NCBI GenBank assembly: GCA_023410675.1
Contig: JAEYPM010000065.1
Location: 1-55,180, forward strand
From: Bacillota bacterium
Lineage (GTDB): Bacteria > Bacillota > Clostridia > Lachnospirales > Cellulosilyticaceae
Length of the DNA stretch: 55,180 bases
Direction: 5' to 3'
This document shows positions 34,845 to 44,494 of this stretch, piece after piece (the stretch's first letter is position 1; every line of letters starts with the position of its first letter). A program made the translations under genes and the position numbers. Under the pieces are notes generated by a model. The model did no database searches. It worked only from the letters and a program-made list of their open reading frames with translations, and was not told where the DNA came from.

Positions 34845-35450
34845 ATGGTGGATGCAAAAAAAAGAAGTGCACATATAAAAAGGACAACTAATGAAACAGA
34901 CATTAAACTGACGCTTAACATAGATGGAGAAGGGAAAACAGAGATTAATACGGGCATAGGGTTCTTTGATCATATGCTGACACATATAGGAAAACATAGC
35001 CTTAGTGATTTAACAATTGAAGCAAAAGGTGATTTAGAGGTGGATTGCCACCATACAGTAGAAGATGTTGGTATTGCACTTGGGCAAGCCATCAAAGAGG
35101 CACTTGGCAGTAAAGAGTGCATTACCAGATATGCACACGCCATTGTTCCTATGGAAGAAGCACTCATTCTATGTGCTATAGATTTATCAGGAAGACCTTA
35201 TTTAGAGATAGATACGCCTTTTACAACAGATAAAATAGGGACGTTTGATACAGAAATGGTAGAAGAATTTTTTAGAGCTCTATGCATCCACGGCGGGATT
35301 AATATGCACATACAGGTTCTTAAAGGCAAAAACAATCACCATATTGTAGAAGGAATGTGTAAAGCTTTTGCGAGAGCCATGATGGAGGCTATGAGTATTC
35401 ATAGTAGAATCAAAGGGGTACCTTCCACAAAAGGAATGCTAGAGGTGTAA
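34845..35450 (+). CDS. hisB: Imidazoleglycerol-phosphate dehydratase
   Basis: Manganese enzyme that dehydrates imidazoleglycerol phosphate. The 201-aa monofunctional form shows the metal-ligand segments FFDHMLTHIGKH and DCHHTVEDVGIALG and, in the second half, NNHHIVEG. It lacks the N-terminal phosphatase domain of enteric HisB, so histidinol phosphatase must come from another gene outside the window. Confidence 0.97.
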   Translation: MVDAKKRSAHIKRTTNETDIKLTLNIDGEGKTEINTGIGFFDHMLTHIGKHSLSDLTIEAKGDLEVDCHHTVEDVGIALGQAIKEALGSKECITRYAHAIVPMEEALILCAIDLSGRPYLEIDTPFTTDKIGTFDTEMVEEFFRALCIHGGINMHIQVLKGKNNHHIVEGMCKAFARAMMEAMSIHSRIKGVPSTKGMLEV

Positions 35451-35453
35451 TTT

Positions 35454-36065
35454 ATGACAAAAATAGCAATTATAGATTATGGAATGGGAAATTTAAAAAG
35501 TGTTTATAAAGCATGTCTATCTTTAGGCTTTGATGCAATAGTAACATCAGATAAAAAAGTTATTGAAAGTGCTTCACATGTTGTACTTCCTGGAGTAGGA
35601 GCATTTAGAGATGCTATTAATGAACTGAAGCGTGCAGAACTTACACAGTGCATCTATCAGACTGTAAAACAAGGGAAACCTTTCTTAGGCATTTGTCTTG
35701 GTATGCAGCTATTATTTGATAAAAGTTATGAAAATGGTGTGTATGAAGGACTAGGACTTGTGGAGGGTGAGGTTATTCGGTTTAGAACAAAAGACCTTAA
35801 AGTACCGCATATGGGTTGGAATACTTTAGAGATTACAAAGCCTGAGCCTTTGTTTTTGGGTGTGCCAAATGGGAGCTATGTTTACTTTGTCCATTCTTAT
35901 CATTTACAAACCAAGGCTGATGTAGTAAGTAGTTATACAACCTATGGAGAAAAAATTGGTGTGTCAGTGCAAAAAGACAATGTATTTGGTCTACAATTTC
36001 ACCCAGAAAAGAGCCATGATATTGGACTTCTTATGTTAAAGAATTTTGGAGGGATAAAAGGATGA
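35454..36065 (+). CDS. hisH: Imidazole glycerol phosphate synthase, glutaminase subunit
   Basis: Class I glutamine amidotransferase that supplies ammonia to HisF. The 203-aa protein has the nucleophile Cys in FLGICLGMQLLF and the His/Glu pair in QFHPEKSH, plus the N-terminal DYGMGNLKSV. It lies 3 bases after hisB and overlaps hisA by 4 bases. The partner hisF is two genes downstream. Confidence 0.97.
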   Translation: MTKIAIIDYGMGNLKSVYKACLSLGFDAIVTSDKKVIESASHVVLPGVGAFRDAINELKRAELTQCIYQTVKQGKPFLGICLGMQLLFDKSYENGVYEGLGLVEGEVIRFRTKDLKVPHMGWNTLEITKPEPLFLGVPNGSYVYFVHSYHLQTKADVVSSYTTYGEKIGVSVQKDNVFGLQFHPEKSHDIGLLMLKNFGGIKG

Positions 36066-36778
36066 AATTATATCCGGCGATTGATTTAAAAGATGGAAAG
36101 TGTGTAAGACTCCTTCAAGGAGATTATAATGAAGTTACTGTATACGCAGATCATCCTGCACAAATGGCTAAGAAGTGGGAAAGCCTTGGCGGGGAGTACT
36201 TGCACTTAGTTGACTTAGATGGTGCAAAAGAAGGAAAAGGTATCAATGATCAAGCTATAAGAGAAATAGTAGAAGCAATTAAGATACCTGTAGAACTTGG
36301 AGGTGGTATCAGAAGCCTTGAAGATATTAAGAAAAAGCTGGATATGGGTGTTGCAAGAGTTATTCTTGGCAGTGCTGCAGTTAAAAATAAAAACCTTGTA
36401 AAAGAGGCTATAGAAACCTTTGGACCTTCTAAAATTGTAATTGGTGTAGATGCCAAAAATGGCATGGTTGCTATTGAAGGATGGCTTGAGGTAACAAGTC
36501 TATCTGCACTCGAATTTTGCAGAGAGCTTAAAGAAGTGGGCGTTACAACGATCATCTATACAGATATTGCAAAAGACGGTATGATGCAAGGACCTAATAT
36601 TTTGGAGACAAGTAAACTGATTAAAGAAACAGGCCTAGATATTATTGCATCTGGTGGGGTATCCTCTATAGAGGATTTAAAACAAGTTGCTTCTATTGGT
36701 GCACATGGTGCGATTATAGGAAAAGCACTTTATATTGGAGCTATTGATTTAAAAGAAGCATTAGCTTTATTTAAGTAG
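36062..36778 (+). CDS. hisA: Phosphoribosylformimino-5-aminoimidazole carboxamide ribotide isomerase
   Basis: A (beta/alpha)8 Amadori isomerase. The 238-aa protein opens with YPAIDLKDGKCVRLLQG (catalytic Asp in AIDLKDG) and carries the phosphate-binding GGGIRS and second catalytic Asp in YTDIAKDGMMQG. It is homologous to hisF, 71 bases downstream. That gap holds the hisF ribosome site and no convincing structure. Confidence 0.97.
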   Translation: MKLYPAIDLKDGKCVRLLQGDYNEVTVYADHPAQMAKKWESLGGEYLHLVDLDGAKEGKGINDQAIREIVEAIKIPVELGGGIRSLEDIKKKLDMGVARVILGSAAVKNKNLVKEAIETFGPSKIVIGVDAKNGMVAIEGWLEVTSLSALEFCRELKEVGVTTIIYTDIAKDGMMQGPNILETSKLIKETGLDIIASGGVSSIEDLKQVASIGAHGAIIGKALYIGAIDLKEALALFK

Positions 36779-36849
36779 CACTTTATTTAGGGAGCATCGA
36801 AAGCTTAATGAGAGGTATTGTATAGAAAGAGATCGAAGGGAGAAATATC

Positions 36850-37611
36850 ATGTTAAGCAAAAGAATCATTCCTTGTCTTGATGTAAAAGCAGGAAGAGTT
36901 GTAAAAGGTGTCAACTTTGTTAATCTCATTGATGCAGGAGATCCTGTAAAGATTGCAAGAGCCTATAGTGATCAAGGGGCTGATGAAGTTGTTTTCCTAG
37001 ATATTACAGCTTCTTCAGATGAGCGTAATATTATACTTGATGTGGTTGAAAAAACAGCCAGTGAGGTATTTATTCCATTTACTGTGGGCGGCGGGATTAG
37101 AAATATAGAAGACATAAGAAACATATTAAATGCTGGGGCGGACAAAATATCTATCAACTCAGCAGCAGTTAAGGATCCTACGCTTATTAATAAGGGAGCA
37201 GAACGTTTTGGAAGCCAGTGTATTGTAGTTGCCATAGATGTAAAAAGAAAAGACAAGCAGCAAGGCTATGAGGTCTATATTAATGGTGGACGTGTACCTA
37301 CTGGACTGGATGCGATAGAGTGGGCTAAAAAATGTGAGCAGCTTGGAGCTGGAGAAATTCTTTTGACAAGTATGGACTGTGATGGAACAAAAGCTGGATA
37401 TGATTTGGAAGTCACAAGGCTTATTAGTGAATCAGTTAATATACCAGTTATTGCATCAGGCGGAGCAGGAAATAAAGAACACTTTTTGGAGGCTTTTAAT
37501 GAGGGAAAGGCAGATGCAGCACTTGCAGCTTCTTTATTTCACTTTAAAGAGCTTGAAATATCAGATTTAAAAAGATACTTAAAAGAAAATAATGTACCTG
37601 TTAGGCTATAA
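36850..37611 (+). CDS. hisF: Imidazole glycerol phosphate synthase, cyclase subunit
   Basis: Cyclase that forms imidazoleglycerol phosphate and AICAR using ammonia from HisH. The 253-aa barrel shows IIPCLDVKAGRVVKGVNF (catalytic Asp in CLDVKAG), VGGGIRNIEDI, and LLTSMDCDGTKAGYD with the second catalytic Asp. A GAAGGGAG ribosome site precedes the ATG. Confidence 0.97.
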   Translation: MLSKRIIPCLDVKAGRVVKGVNFVNLIDAGDPVKIARAYSDQGADEVVFLDITASSDERNIILDVVEKTASEVFIPFTVGGGIRNIEDIRNILNAGADKISINSAAVKDPTLINKGAERFGSQCIVVAIDVKRKDKQQGYEVYINGGRVPTGLDAIEWAKKCEQLGAGEILLTSMDCDGTKAGYDLEVTRLISESVNIPVIASGGAGNKEHFLEAFNEGKADAALAASLFHFKELEISDLKRYLKENNVPVRL

Positions 37612-37631
37612 TATATACGTAGGAGGTTATC

Positions 37632-38288
37632 ATGACCAAAGAAGAACTATTATCACAAGTAAAGTATGATGCAAGCGGGCTAGTTCCTGTTATTGCTCAA
37701 GATGCTCATTCGAAAAAAGTGAGAATGCTTGCTTATATGAACAAAGAGGCATTAACCAAAACCCTTGAAACAGGAAAGATCTATTATTACAGTCGTTCAA
37801 GAAAAGAGCTTTGGCTTAAAGGTGAGACTTCAGGAAATTTTCAATACTTAAAGTCTATAAGTATAGACTGTGATGGCGATACATTACTCCTTCAAATCGA
37901 GCAAGTTAATGGTGTATCTTGTCATACAGGTAATTCTAGCTGTTTTTATAGAGAACTTAAAGATCAAATACAAGAAACTGGTCAAACAGAAATAAAAACA
38001 AATGTAGTAGCAAATAATATGCTTACAAGGCTCTATGATACTGTGATGGATAGAAAACTAAATCCTAAAAATGGATCTTATACAAATTACTTATTTGATA
38101 AAGGAATTAATAAAATCCTTAAGAAAGTGGGAGAAGAATGTACAGAAACCATTATTGCAGCAAAAGAAGATGACAAAAAAGAACTTGCCTTTGAAATATC
38201 AGATCTTATGTATCATTTAACAGTGTTAATGGCTGAAAAAGAGGTAACATGGCAAGACGTAGAAGCGGAGTTAGATAAAAGAAAATAA
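37632..38288 (+). CDS. hisIE: Bifunctional phosphoribosyl-AMP cyclohydrolase / phosphoribosyl-ATP pyrophosphatase
   Basis: A 218-aa fusion. The N-terminal HisI domain (about 1-115) has MLAYMNKEAL, YYSRSRKELWLKGETSG and the metal-binding Cys/Asp segment DCDGDTLLLQ with CHTG. The C-terminal HisE domain (about 125-218) has the helical pyrophosphatase motif KKVGEECTETIIAAK. It performs steps 2 and 3 of histidine synthesis and closes the operon; hisC is not present. Confidence 0.96.
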   Translation: MTKEELLSQVKYDASGLVPVIAQDAHSKKVRMLAYMNKEALTKTLETGKIYYYSRSRKELWLKGETSGNFQYLKSISIDCDGDTLLLQIEQVNGVSCHTGNSSCFYRELKDQIQETGQTEIKTNVVANNMLTRLYDTVMDRKLNPKNGSYTNYLFDKGINKILKKVGEECTETIIAAKEDDKKELAFEISDLMYHLTVLMAEKEVTWQDVEAELDKRK

Positions 38289-38306
38289 GTAGAAGAGGAT
38301 TCATAT

Positions 38307-40484
38307 ATGGCTAAAAAATTGGTGCTTGCAGAAAAACCAAGTGTAGGAAAAGATATTGCACGTGTATTAAAATGTAAAACATCGCATCAGGGATATTTGG
38401 AAGGAAATGATTATATTGTAACATGGGCATTAGGACATCTTGTTACACTAGCAGATCCTGAAGATTATGATGAAAAATACAAAACATGGCGTATGGATAC
38501 TTTGCCTATGCTTCCAAAAGAAATGAAATTAGTTGTTATAAAAGAAACCAAAAAGCAGTTTCATACGATTAAAGAGCTTCTTTTTAGAAAAGACGTGGAA
38601 AAGATCATTATAGCTACAGATGCAGGAAGAGAAGGAGAACTTGTTGCACGATGGATCATAGATAAAGCAGGTGTAAAAAAACCAATGGATCGTCTATGGA
38701 TTTCATCTGTTACAGATAAAGCGATACAGGAAGGCTTTAAGAATCTTAAACCTGCAAAGGCGTATGAGCATTTATATAAAGCTGCCTTGTGTAGAGCTGA
38801 AGGAGACTGGCTTGTAGGACTTAATATAACAAGGGCTCTTACTTGTAAGTATAATGCACAGCTTTCAGCTGGGAGGGTACAGTCTGCTGCATTAGCCATG
38901 ATTGTAAGTAGAGAAGATGAAATAAAAAGCTTTGTTCCTAAACCTTATTTTACGATTTCAGCTTTATGTAAAGGCTTTAAATTAAAATGGCAAGGAGAAA
39001 ATGGTTCATCTATTTTTGAAGAGGAAAAAGCCAATCAGATCATTAAGAAGATTGATGGAAAAGCTGCAGAAGTTATAGAAGTGAAAGAGACACCTAAAAA
39101 ACAGTATCCATCCCCTCTTTATGACTTAACAGAGCTTCAAAGAGATGCAAATAGGCTTTATGGATATAGCCCTAAGCAAACACTTTCACTGATACAGCGG
39201 TTATATGAAAATCACAAGATATTAACTTATCCAAGAACAGATTCAAGATATTTATCAGAGGACTTGGTGCCTACATTAAAAGATAGATTACAGGCAGTAT
39301 CCTTTGGTAATTATGCTGTTTATGCAAAACAGATAATATCTAAAGGCATAAAGGCACATAAAGGTTTTGTAGATAATAAGAAGGTTTCTGATCACCATGC
39401 TATTATACCAACGGAAGAAAGACCAAATCTTGCAAACTTAAGCATAGAAGAAAGAAAAATATATGATTTAGTGATCAAGCGATTTCTTAGTGTGTTTTTC
39501 TCACCACTAGAGTACATTGATGTAAAGATCAAAGCACTTATAGTAAATGAGCTGTTTATAGCATCAGGAAAGAGAGTGAGCAATTTTGGATTTAAAGAGT
39601 TATATGCTAAGGAAGATGAAGACGATGAAGATGACCTTGGAGAAGAGGAAACATTACCTGATTTTTCAAAAGGAGATAGATTAAAAATAGTACGTTTTCA
39701 GCTAAACAAAGAAATGACAAAGACACTTCCTTATTTTAATGAAGCAACGCTTTTATCTGCTATGGAGAATCCACCAAAGTATGTTCAGATGGATAAACAG
39801 TCAGCTAAAACTTTAGGAGAAACAGGTGGTATAGGAACAGTAGCTACAAGAGCAGATATTATTGAAAAACTTTACAATATGTTCTATATAGAAAAAGAGG
39901 GAAAAGATATCCATCCGACTTCAAAAGGAAGACAACTTATTCAGTTGTTGCCCAATGAACTAAGATCGCCACTTATGACAGCAAAATGGGAAGAGCAACT
40001 AGAAAAAATCAGTCAAGGGAAAGAAGATCCTAAGCAGTTTATTGATGCTATTAAAGCGTATTCAAAGGAGCTGGTGGATAAAGTTCAGTTAAGTGCCGAC
40101 AACTATGTACATGATAACATGACGGGCAAACGTTGTCCTAAGTGTAATAAGCATATGCTTGAGGTCAAAGGGAAACATGGCATAATGTATGTATGCCAAG
40201 ATAAAAGCTGTTCTCATAAAGAAACCGTTAGCAAATATACACATACTAGATGTCCACAGTGTCATAAAAAACTAGAGATTAGAGGAAGTGGACAAGGTGC
40301 AACTTATGTTTGCACAACATGTACATTTAGGCAAAAGGTATCTGTTTTTGAGAAGACACATAAACAAACAAATGACAAAATTAATAAGAAAGATATCCAA
40401 AAATATATCAAAAAAATAAATAAGGAAAATGAAGAACCACTAAGCAATGCCTTTGCAGAAGCTTTTGCAAAGCTAAAGAGCTAG
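38307..40484 (+). CDS. topB: DNA topoisomerase III
   Basis: Type IA topoisomerase that decatenates and relaxes negatively supercoiled DNA. The 725-aa protein has the Toprim start LVLAEKPSVGKDIA, acidic ATDAGREGEL, and the active-site tyrosine Y308 in TYPRTDSRYLS. Two C-terminal zinc-ribbon-like units (CPKCNKHM...CQDKSC and CPQCHKKL...CTTC) are visible; such tails are common in Firmicute TopB and plasmid-type topoisomerases. It follows hisIE by 18 bases and may be read through from the his operon. Confidence 0.95.
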   Translation: MAKKLVLAEKPSVGKDIARVLKCKTSHQGYLEGNDYIVTWALGHLVTLADPEDYDEKYKTWRMDTLPMLPKEMKLVVIKETKKQFHTIKELLFRKDVEKIIIATDAGREGELVARWIIDKAGVKKPMDRLWISSVTDKAIQEGFKNLKPAKAYEHLYKAALCRAEGDWLVGLNITRALTCKYNAQLSAGRVQSAALAMIVSREDEIKSFVPKPYFTISALCKGFKLKWQGENGSSIFEEEKANQIIKKIDGKAAEVIEVKETPKKQYPSPLYDLTELQRDANRLYGYSPKQTLSLIQRLYENHKILTYPRTDSRYLSEDLVPTLKDRLQAVSFGNYAVYAKQIISKGIKAHKGFVDNKKVSDHHAIIPTEERPNLANLSIEERKIYDLVIKRFLSVFFSPLEYIDVKIKALIVNELFIASGKRVSNFGFKELYAKEDEDDEDDLGEEETLPDFSKGDRLKIVRFQLNKEMTKTLPYFNEATLLSAMENPPKYVQMDKQSAKTLGETGGIGTVATRADIIEKLYNMFYIEKEGKDIHPTSKGRQLIQLLPNELRSPLMTAKWEEQLEKISQGKEDPKQFIDAIKAYSKELVDKVQLSADNYVHDNMTGKRCPKCNKHMLEVKGKHGIMYVCQDKSCSHKETVSKYTHTRCPQCHKKLEIRGSGQGATYVCTTCTFRQKVSVFEKTHKQTNDKINKKDIQKYIKKINKENEEPLSNAFAEAFAKLKS

Positions 40485-40501
40485 CAGGTTTTTTAGGTAG
40501 A

Positions 40502-40547
40502 GAAACAACACTTCATGATGCAATAAGTTATATAGCTATGTTGTTTC
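40502..40547 (+). terminator. Hairpin after topB
   Basis: GAAACAACA (40502-40510) is complementary to TGTTGTTTC (40539-40547) with a 28-base centre. There is no following U-run, so it may be only a weak or Rho-assisted terminator. Confidence 0.35.
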
Positions 40548-40560
40548 ACTATTGGGCAAG

Positions 40561-40599
40561 GACATAAGCTTATAAAGACATAGAGATATAAAGACATAA
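40561..40599 (+). repeat. 16-bp imperfect tandem repeat before trmL
   Basis: GACATA recurs at 40561, 40577 and 40593, exactly 16 bases apart; two of the units end in TATAAA. The third unit runs into the AAGGAG ribosome site of trmL. Probably slippage-derived; no function is evident. Confidence 0.5.
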
Positions 40600-40611
40600 G
40601 GAGATTTTATT

Positions 40612-41100
40612 ATGAATATTGTTTTACATGAGCCAGAGATTCCACAAAATACAGGGAATATTGCAAGGACATGTGCTGCGACAGGGAGTGTCCTGCACCT
40701 TATTGAGCCCTTAGGATTTTCTTTAGATGAAAAGAGTATTAGAAGGGCTGGGCTTGACTATTGGCATCTAGTCACTGTAAAAACTTACCAAAGCTTTGAA
40801 GCTTTTTTAAAGGAAAATGGTTACCCTAAAATTTATATGGCAACGACAAAATCAAAGCAAATTTATACAGAGGTTCATTATGAGCAAAGGGCCTATATCA
40901 TGTTTGGCAAGGAGACAGCTGGAATACCAGAAGATATCTTACTTAAGTATAAAGAAACATGCATACGCATTCCTATGAAAGATGAAGCACGGTCACTAAA
41001 CTTATCAAACTCTGTAAACATTGTCTTATATGAAGCTCTAAGACAAAATAACTTTTTAGATTTGCAAACCCAAGGGCAACTGCACTATTATAGCTGGTAA
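40612..41100 (+). CDS. trmL: tRNA (cytidine(34)-2'-O)-methyltransferase
   Basis: SPOUT-family methyltransferase that 2'-O-methylates the wobble base of tRNA-Leu isoacceptors. The 162-aa length and the motifs LHEPEIPQNTGNIARTC, IMFGKETAGIPED and RIPMKDEARSLNLSNSV (the trefoil-knot SAM site) are typical. AAGGAG precedes the ATG. It stands alone between topB and the NlpC/P60 gene. Confidence 0.95.
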   Translation: MNIVLHEPEIPQNTGNIARTCAATGSVLHLIEPLGFSLDEKSIRRAGLDYWHLVTVKTYQSFEAFLKENGYPKIYMATTKSKQIYTEVHYEQRAYIMFGKETAGIPEDILLKYKETCIRIPMKDEARSLNLSNSVNIVLYEALRQNNFLDLQTQGQLHYYSW

Positions 41101-41126
41101 GAATAAAATTATTTTTAAAACTAATG

Positions 41127-41132
41127 TATAAT
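41127..41132 (+). promoter_or_regulatory. Promoter -10 for the NlpC/P60 gene
   Basis: TATAAT at 41127-41132, preceded directly by TG, lies 62 bases upstream of the ATG. The -35 is weak. A ribosome site TTAGGAGG follows close to the gene. Confidence 0.45.
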
Positions 41133-41193
41133 AATTTTGAAATGTCTCCATAATATAGATGACTGTTTAAATAGTAACATTTAGGAGGCATTT

Positions 41194-41901
41194 ATGAAAA
41201 AGCTAAAGATGTGTGTCATCATAGGATGTTTTTTTATTCTCTCTATGATGCAAGTCTATGCTAATACAAAGTCAAATTCAAAAATAAATATATTTCCTAC
41301 GAGCAAAGGTATGGTTGGCATGGTACTTGGTACCAAAGTTAATATAAGAAAATACCCTAATATAGGTGCACCCGTAATAAAACAAATAGGTAGCTCTGAG
41401 GTTCGTGTTATAGGGAAAAATCGCGATTGGTATAAAATACGCCTACCTTTAGGAGATGGCTGGATATATAAAAAGTATGTAGATGTAGATTGTGAAGAAC
41501 TTATTCCATATAGTAAAGTCATAGGAGAAGAAATAGTAGACTATGGCAAACAGTTCATAGGGACGCCGTATATATGGGGAGGTAACAACCTAACAAAAGG
41601 GGTAGACTGTTCTGGCTTTACGCAGCAAGTCTATAAGACCTTCAATATTTCAATGAGCAGAGTATCTTATATGCAGGCAAAAGAAGGTAAAACTATTGCA
41701 AAGTCCCAACTTATGCCAGGTGATTTGATATTCTTTGATACAAGCGGCATTAACAGAGGAAATATTTCTCATGTAGGTATTTATGTAGGACAAGACAAAT
41801 TTTTGCATGCAGATGCTACAAGAGGTGTTATGATCAGCAGTTTAAATAGCAACTATTATAGAAGAAATTATGTAAAAAGTATACGCGTTATCGATATTTA
41901 G
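41194..41901 (+). CDS. Secreted SH3 / NlpC-P60 cell wall hydrolase
   Basis: A 235-aa exported protein: signal peptide at about 1-24 (MKKLKMCVIIGCFFILSM), a bacterial SH3 domain at about 45-95 (VNIRKYPNIGAPVIKQIG, GWIYKKYVDV), and an NlpC/P60 domain at about 110-230. The catalytic Cys is C139 (VDCSGFTQ), the His H193 (SHVGIYVG), and a third polar residue H205 (FLHADAT). Such enzymes cut D-Glu-mesoDAP or related bonds in peptidoglycan. It has its own promoter and a strong terminator. Confidence 0.93.
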   Translation: MKKLKMCVIIGCFFILSMMQVYANTKSNSKINIFPTSKGMVGMVLGTKVNIRKYPNIGAPVIKQIGSSEVRVIGKNRDWYKIRLPLGDGWIYKKYVDVDCEELIPYSKVIGEEIVDYGKQFIGTPYIWGGNNLTKGVDCSGFTQQVYKTFNISMSRVSYMQAKEGKTIAKSQLMPGDLIFFDTSGINRGNISHVGIYVGQDKFLHADATRGVMISSLNSNYYRRNYVKSIRVIDI

Positions 41902-41917
41902 TTATTCAGTCAACCTT

Positions 41918-41965
41918 AATAATAAAATCCCTGAACGGTTTATAAAATTCAGGGATTTTATTATT
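41918..41965. terminator. Strong terminator after the NlpC/P60 gene
   Basis: AATAATAAAATCCCTGAA (41918-41935) is perfectly complementary over 18 bases to 41948-41965, with a 12-base loop and a T-rich 3' arm. Symmetry allows it to work on both strands. Confidence 0.88.
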
Positions 41966-41993
41966 ATATTTCACTATTATACAACGGATTATG

Positions 41994-42021
41994 TTGCAAA
42001 ACAAAGAATTTATGAGATAAT
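41994..42021 (+). promoter_or_regulatory. Promoter of mutS2
   Basis: TTGCAA (41994-41999) and GATAAT (42016-42021) are 16 bases apart, with TG one base before the -10. Predicted start is about 50 bases before the mutS2 ATG. Confidence 0.55.
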
Positions 42022-42077
42022 AAATATAGAATTATCATTTATTTATTCATAGAAATGCTAATAAAAAGAGGTCGCAT

Positions 42078-44480
42078 ATGAATCAGAAAGTATTAACTAA
42101 ATTAGAATTTCATAAAATAAAAGATTTGTTAAAAAATCATGCTGTATCAGAAGCAGCAAAATCAGCTATAGATGAAATGATTCCAAGAAAGGATATCAAA
42201 GAAGTCAATATTCTTCAGAAAGAAACTGCCCAGGCACTGAGTATGAGTGTAAAAAAAGGTGTGCTTCCTTTATCTGGCCTTAGAGAGATAAGATCAATAT
42301 TAAAAAGGGCAAAAATGGGTGCACTATTAAATAGCAGTGAGCTATTAGATATTAGAAGTGTGCTTAAAGTATGTGCAAAAGCTAAAAAATATCATAAGGA
42401 AGATGATAAGAACACTATCCCTTATCCTATGATTGATCCCTACTTTGAACAGATAGTAGCTTATCCTAGTATTGAAAAACAAATTGATAAATGTATTATG
42501 GGGCCTGATTCTTTTGCAGATGACGCGACACCTGAACTATTTCAAATTAGAAAGCAAATTAAAACTGTAAATGCAAAGATTAAAGAAACACTTCAAGGGA
42601 TCCTTCATTCACATAGTTATCAAGATATTCTTCAAGAACCTGTTATTACCATAAGACAAGACAGATATTGTTTGCCAATTAAAATTGAGCATAAAGGTCA
42701 ATTTAAGGGGATTGTTCATGATCAATCGGCAACAGGTGCGACTGTTTTTATGGAACCAATGCAGGTGGTGGAATTAAACAATCAGCTAAAGGGGCTTGAA
42801 CATAAAGAACATGAAGAAATTCAAAAGATACTGGCTATGCTAACCATGCTTATAGTTCCTATTATTGATGAGCTAAAGACAAGCTATGATACATTAGTTC
42901 AGTTAGATGTCATATTTGCACGCTCTGAATTTGCCCTTAAAATAGATGCAAGAGAGCCAAAAATCAATGATAAAGGCTATATTAACCTTAGAAATGCAAG
43001 ACATCCTTTGTTAGATAAAAATTCAGTAGTTCCTATAAATATTTATGTAGGCGATCAATTTACCTCTTTACTGATTACAGGGCCAAATACTGGAGGAAAA
43101 ACAGTAACCCTTAAAACCATAGGACTTTTTACGTTGATGATGCAATCTGGTATGCAGATTCCAGCTTCAGAAGGAAGTGAAATGGCAGTTTTTGATGAAG
43201 TGTTTGCAGACCTTGGCGATGAGCAAAGCATTGAGCAAAGTTTAAGTACCTTTTCATCACATATGACCAATATAGTAAGCATTTTAAATCATATGACAAC
43301 CAATTCCCTTGTTTTGCTTGATGAATTGGGTTCTGGTACGGATCCTGTGGAAGGAGCGGCACTGGCAATGGCTATTTTGGAGCATCTTAGAAAACAAAGG
43401 ATTCGAACAGTAGCAACAACACACTACAGTGAACTAAAATTATATGCTCTTTCTACAGAAGGCGTTGAAAACGCAAGCTGTGAATTTGACATTGCTTCCC
43501 TAAGACCTACCTATAAACTTCTTATTGGTATTCCAGGCAAGAGCAATGCCTTTGCTATTTCACAAAAGCTAGGCTTAGCTTTGTACCTTATTGAAGATGC
43601 AAAGGAATTTTTGAAAAAAGAGAATGTGAAAATGGAAGATATTTTGGTTGATCTAGAGCAAAGTAAAAGGATTGCCGAAGTAGAGAAAGAGAAGGCTAGT
43701 TCTTACAGAAATGAAGCAGAAAGACTTAAGGAAGAAATAAAGAAAGAACAAAGAAAATTAGAAAAAGCAAAGAAAAAAGTGCTAGAAAGAGCGGAAGCAA
43801 GAGCTCAGGCTATGCTTAAGACAGTAGAAGAAGAAACAGATAGGATGTTAAAGGAAGTAAGACAAGCAGCAAGAAAAGCTCAGGTTGTTATAGATGAAAA
43901 ATCACTTCAAGATGTAAAGCAAGGCGTTAAGGAAACACTGACTGCACAAACAAAGCATGTACAAAAAGTAGCAGGAGTGAGACAAGCAAAACAAAGAAGC
44001 TTAAAAGAAGTGACATTAGGGCAAGAAGTTATGGTGACAAACTTGATGCAAAAAGGAATAGTTGTAGAAATGCCAGACAGTAATCAAAATGTTATGGTAC
44101 GAATAGGCGTTTTGCCAATCAAGGCTCATCTATCAAATCTACAAGGGGTTGATACAGAAACAACTGAAGAAACAAAAAAGGGGAAGAAAAAAGCTTTAGG
44201 TCAAAGTGTAAGCTATAAGCTAGCAAAAACGATGACAATATCTCCTGAAATAGATGTTCGGGGTATGCTTTCTGATGAAGCTATTAGTATTGTGGATAAG
44301 TATCTGGATGATGCCTATCTTTCAGGTCTTAACAAGGTAACAATTATTCATGGTAAAGGAACTGGTGCTTTAAGGCAAGCAATAGGAACTATGCTAAAAA
44401 GGCATCCTCATGCAGCCACCTTTAGACCAGGAACATACGGTGAAGGTGAAATGGGTGTTACGATTGTGGAAATAAAATAG
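42078..44480 (+). CDS. mutS2: Endonuclease MutS2
   Basis: An 800-aa MutS2: a MutS-like core and clamp (1-320), an ATPase domain with Walker A GPNTGGKT (335-342) and VLLDELGSGTDPVEGAAL, a long charged coiled coil (about 515-620), a KOW/SH3-like segment (about 635-685), and a C-terminal Smr nuclease domain (IDVRGMLSDEA, IIHGKGTGALR). It lacks the mismatch-binding domain of MutS. Family roles include suppressing recombination and rescuing collided ribosomes. It is followed 14 bases later by a two-component system. Confidence 0.95.
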   Translation: MNQKVLTKLEFHKIKDLLKNHAVSEAAKSAIDEMIPRKDIKEVNILQKETAQALSMSVKKGVLPLSGLREIRSILKRAKMGALLNSSELLDIRSVLKVCAKAKKYHKEDDKNTIPYPMIDPYFEQIVAYPSIEKQIDKCIMGPDSFADDATPELFQIRKQIKTVNAKIKETLQGILHSHSYQDILQEPVITIRQDRYCLPIKIEHKGQFKGIVHDQSATGATVFMEPMQVVELNNQLKGLEHKEHEEIQKILAMLTMLIVPIIDELKTSYDTLVQLDVIFARSEFALKIDAREPKINDKGYINLRNARHPLLDKNSVVPINIYVGDQFTSLLITGPNTGGKTVTLKTIGLFTLMMQSGMQIPASEGSEMAVFDEVFADLGDEQSIEQSLSTFSSHMTNIVSILNHMTTNSLVLLDELGSGTDPVEGAALAMAILEHLRKQRIRTVATTHYSELKLYALSTEGVENASCEFDIASLRPTYKLLIGIPGKSNAFAISQKLGLALYLIEDAKEFLKKENVKMEDILVDLEQSKRIAEVEKEKASSYRNEAERLKEEIKKEQRKLEKAKKKVLERAEARAQAMLKTVEEETDRMLKEVRQAARKAQVVIDEKSLQDVKQGVKETLTAQTKHVQKVAGVRQAKQRSLKEVTLGQEVMVTNLMQKGIVVEMPDSNQNVMVRIGVLPIKAHLSNLQGVDTETTEETKKGKKKALGQSVSYKLAKTMTISPEIDVRGMLSDEAISIVDKYLDDAYLSGLNKVTIIHGKGTGALRQAIGTMLKRHPHAATFRPGTYGEGEMGVTIVEIK

Positions 44481-44494
44481 GAGGGGGATAGGAT

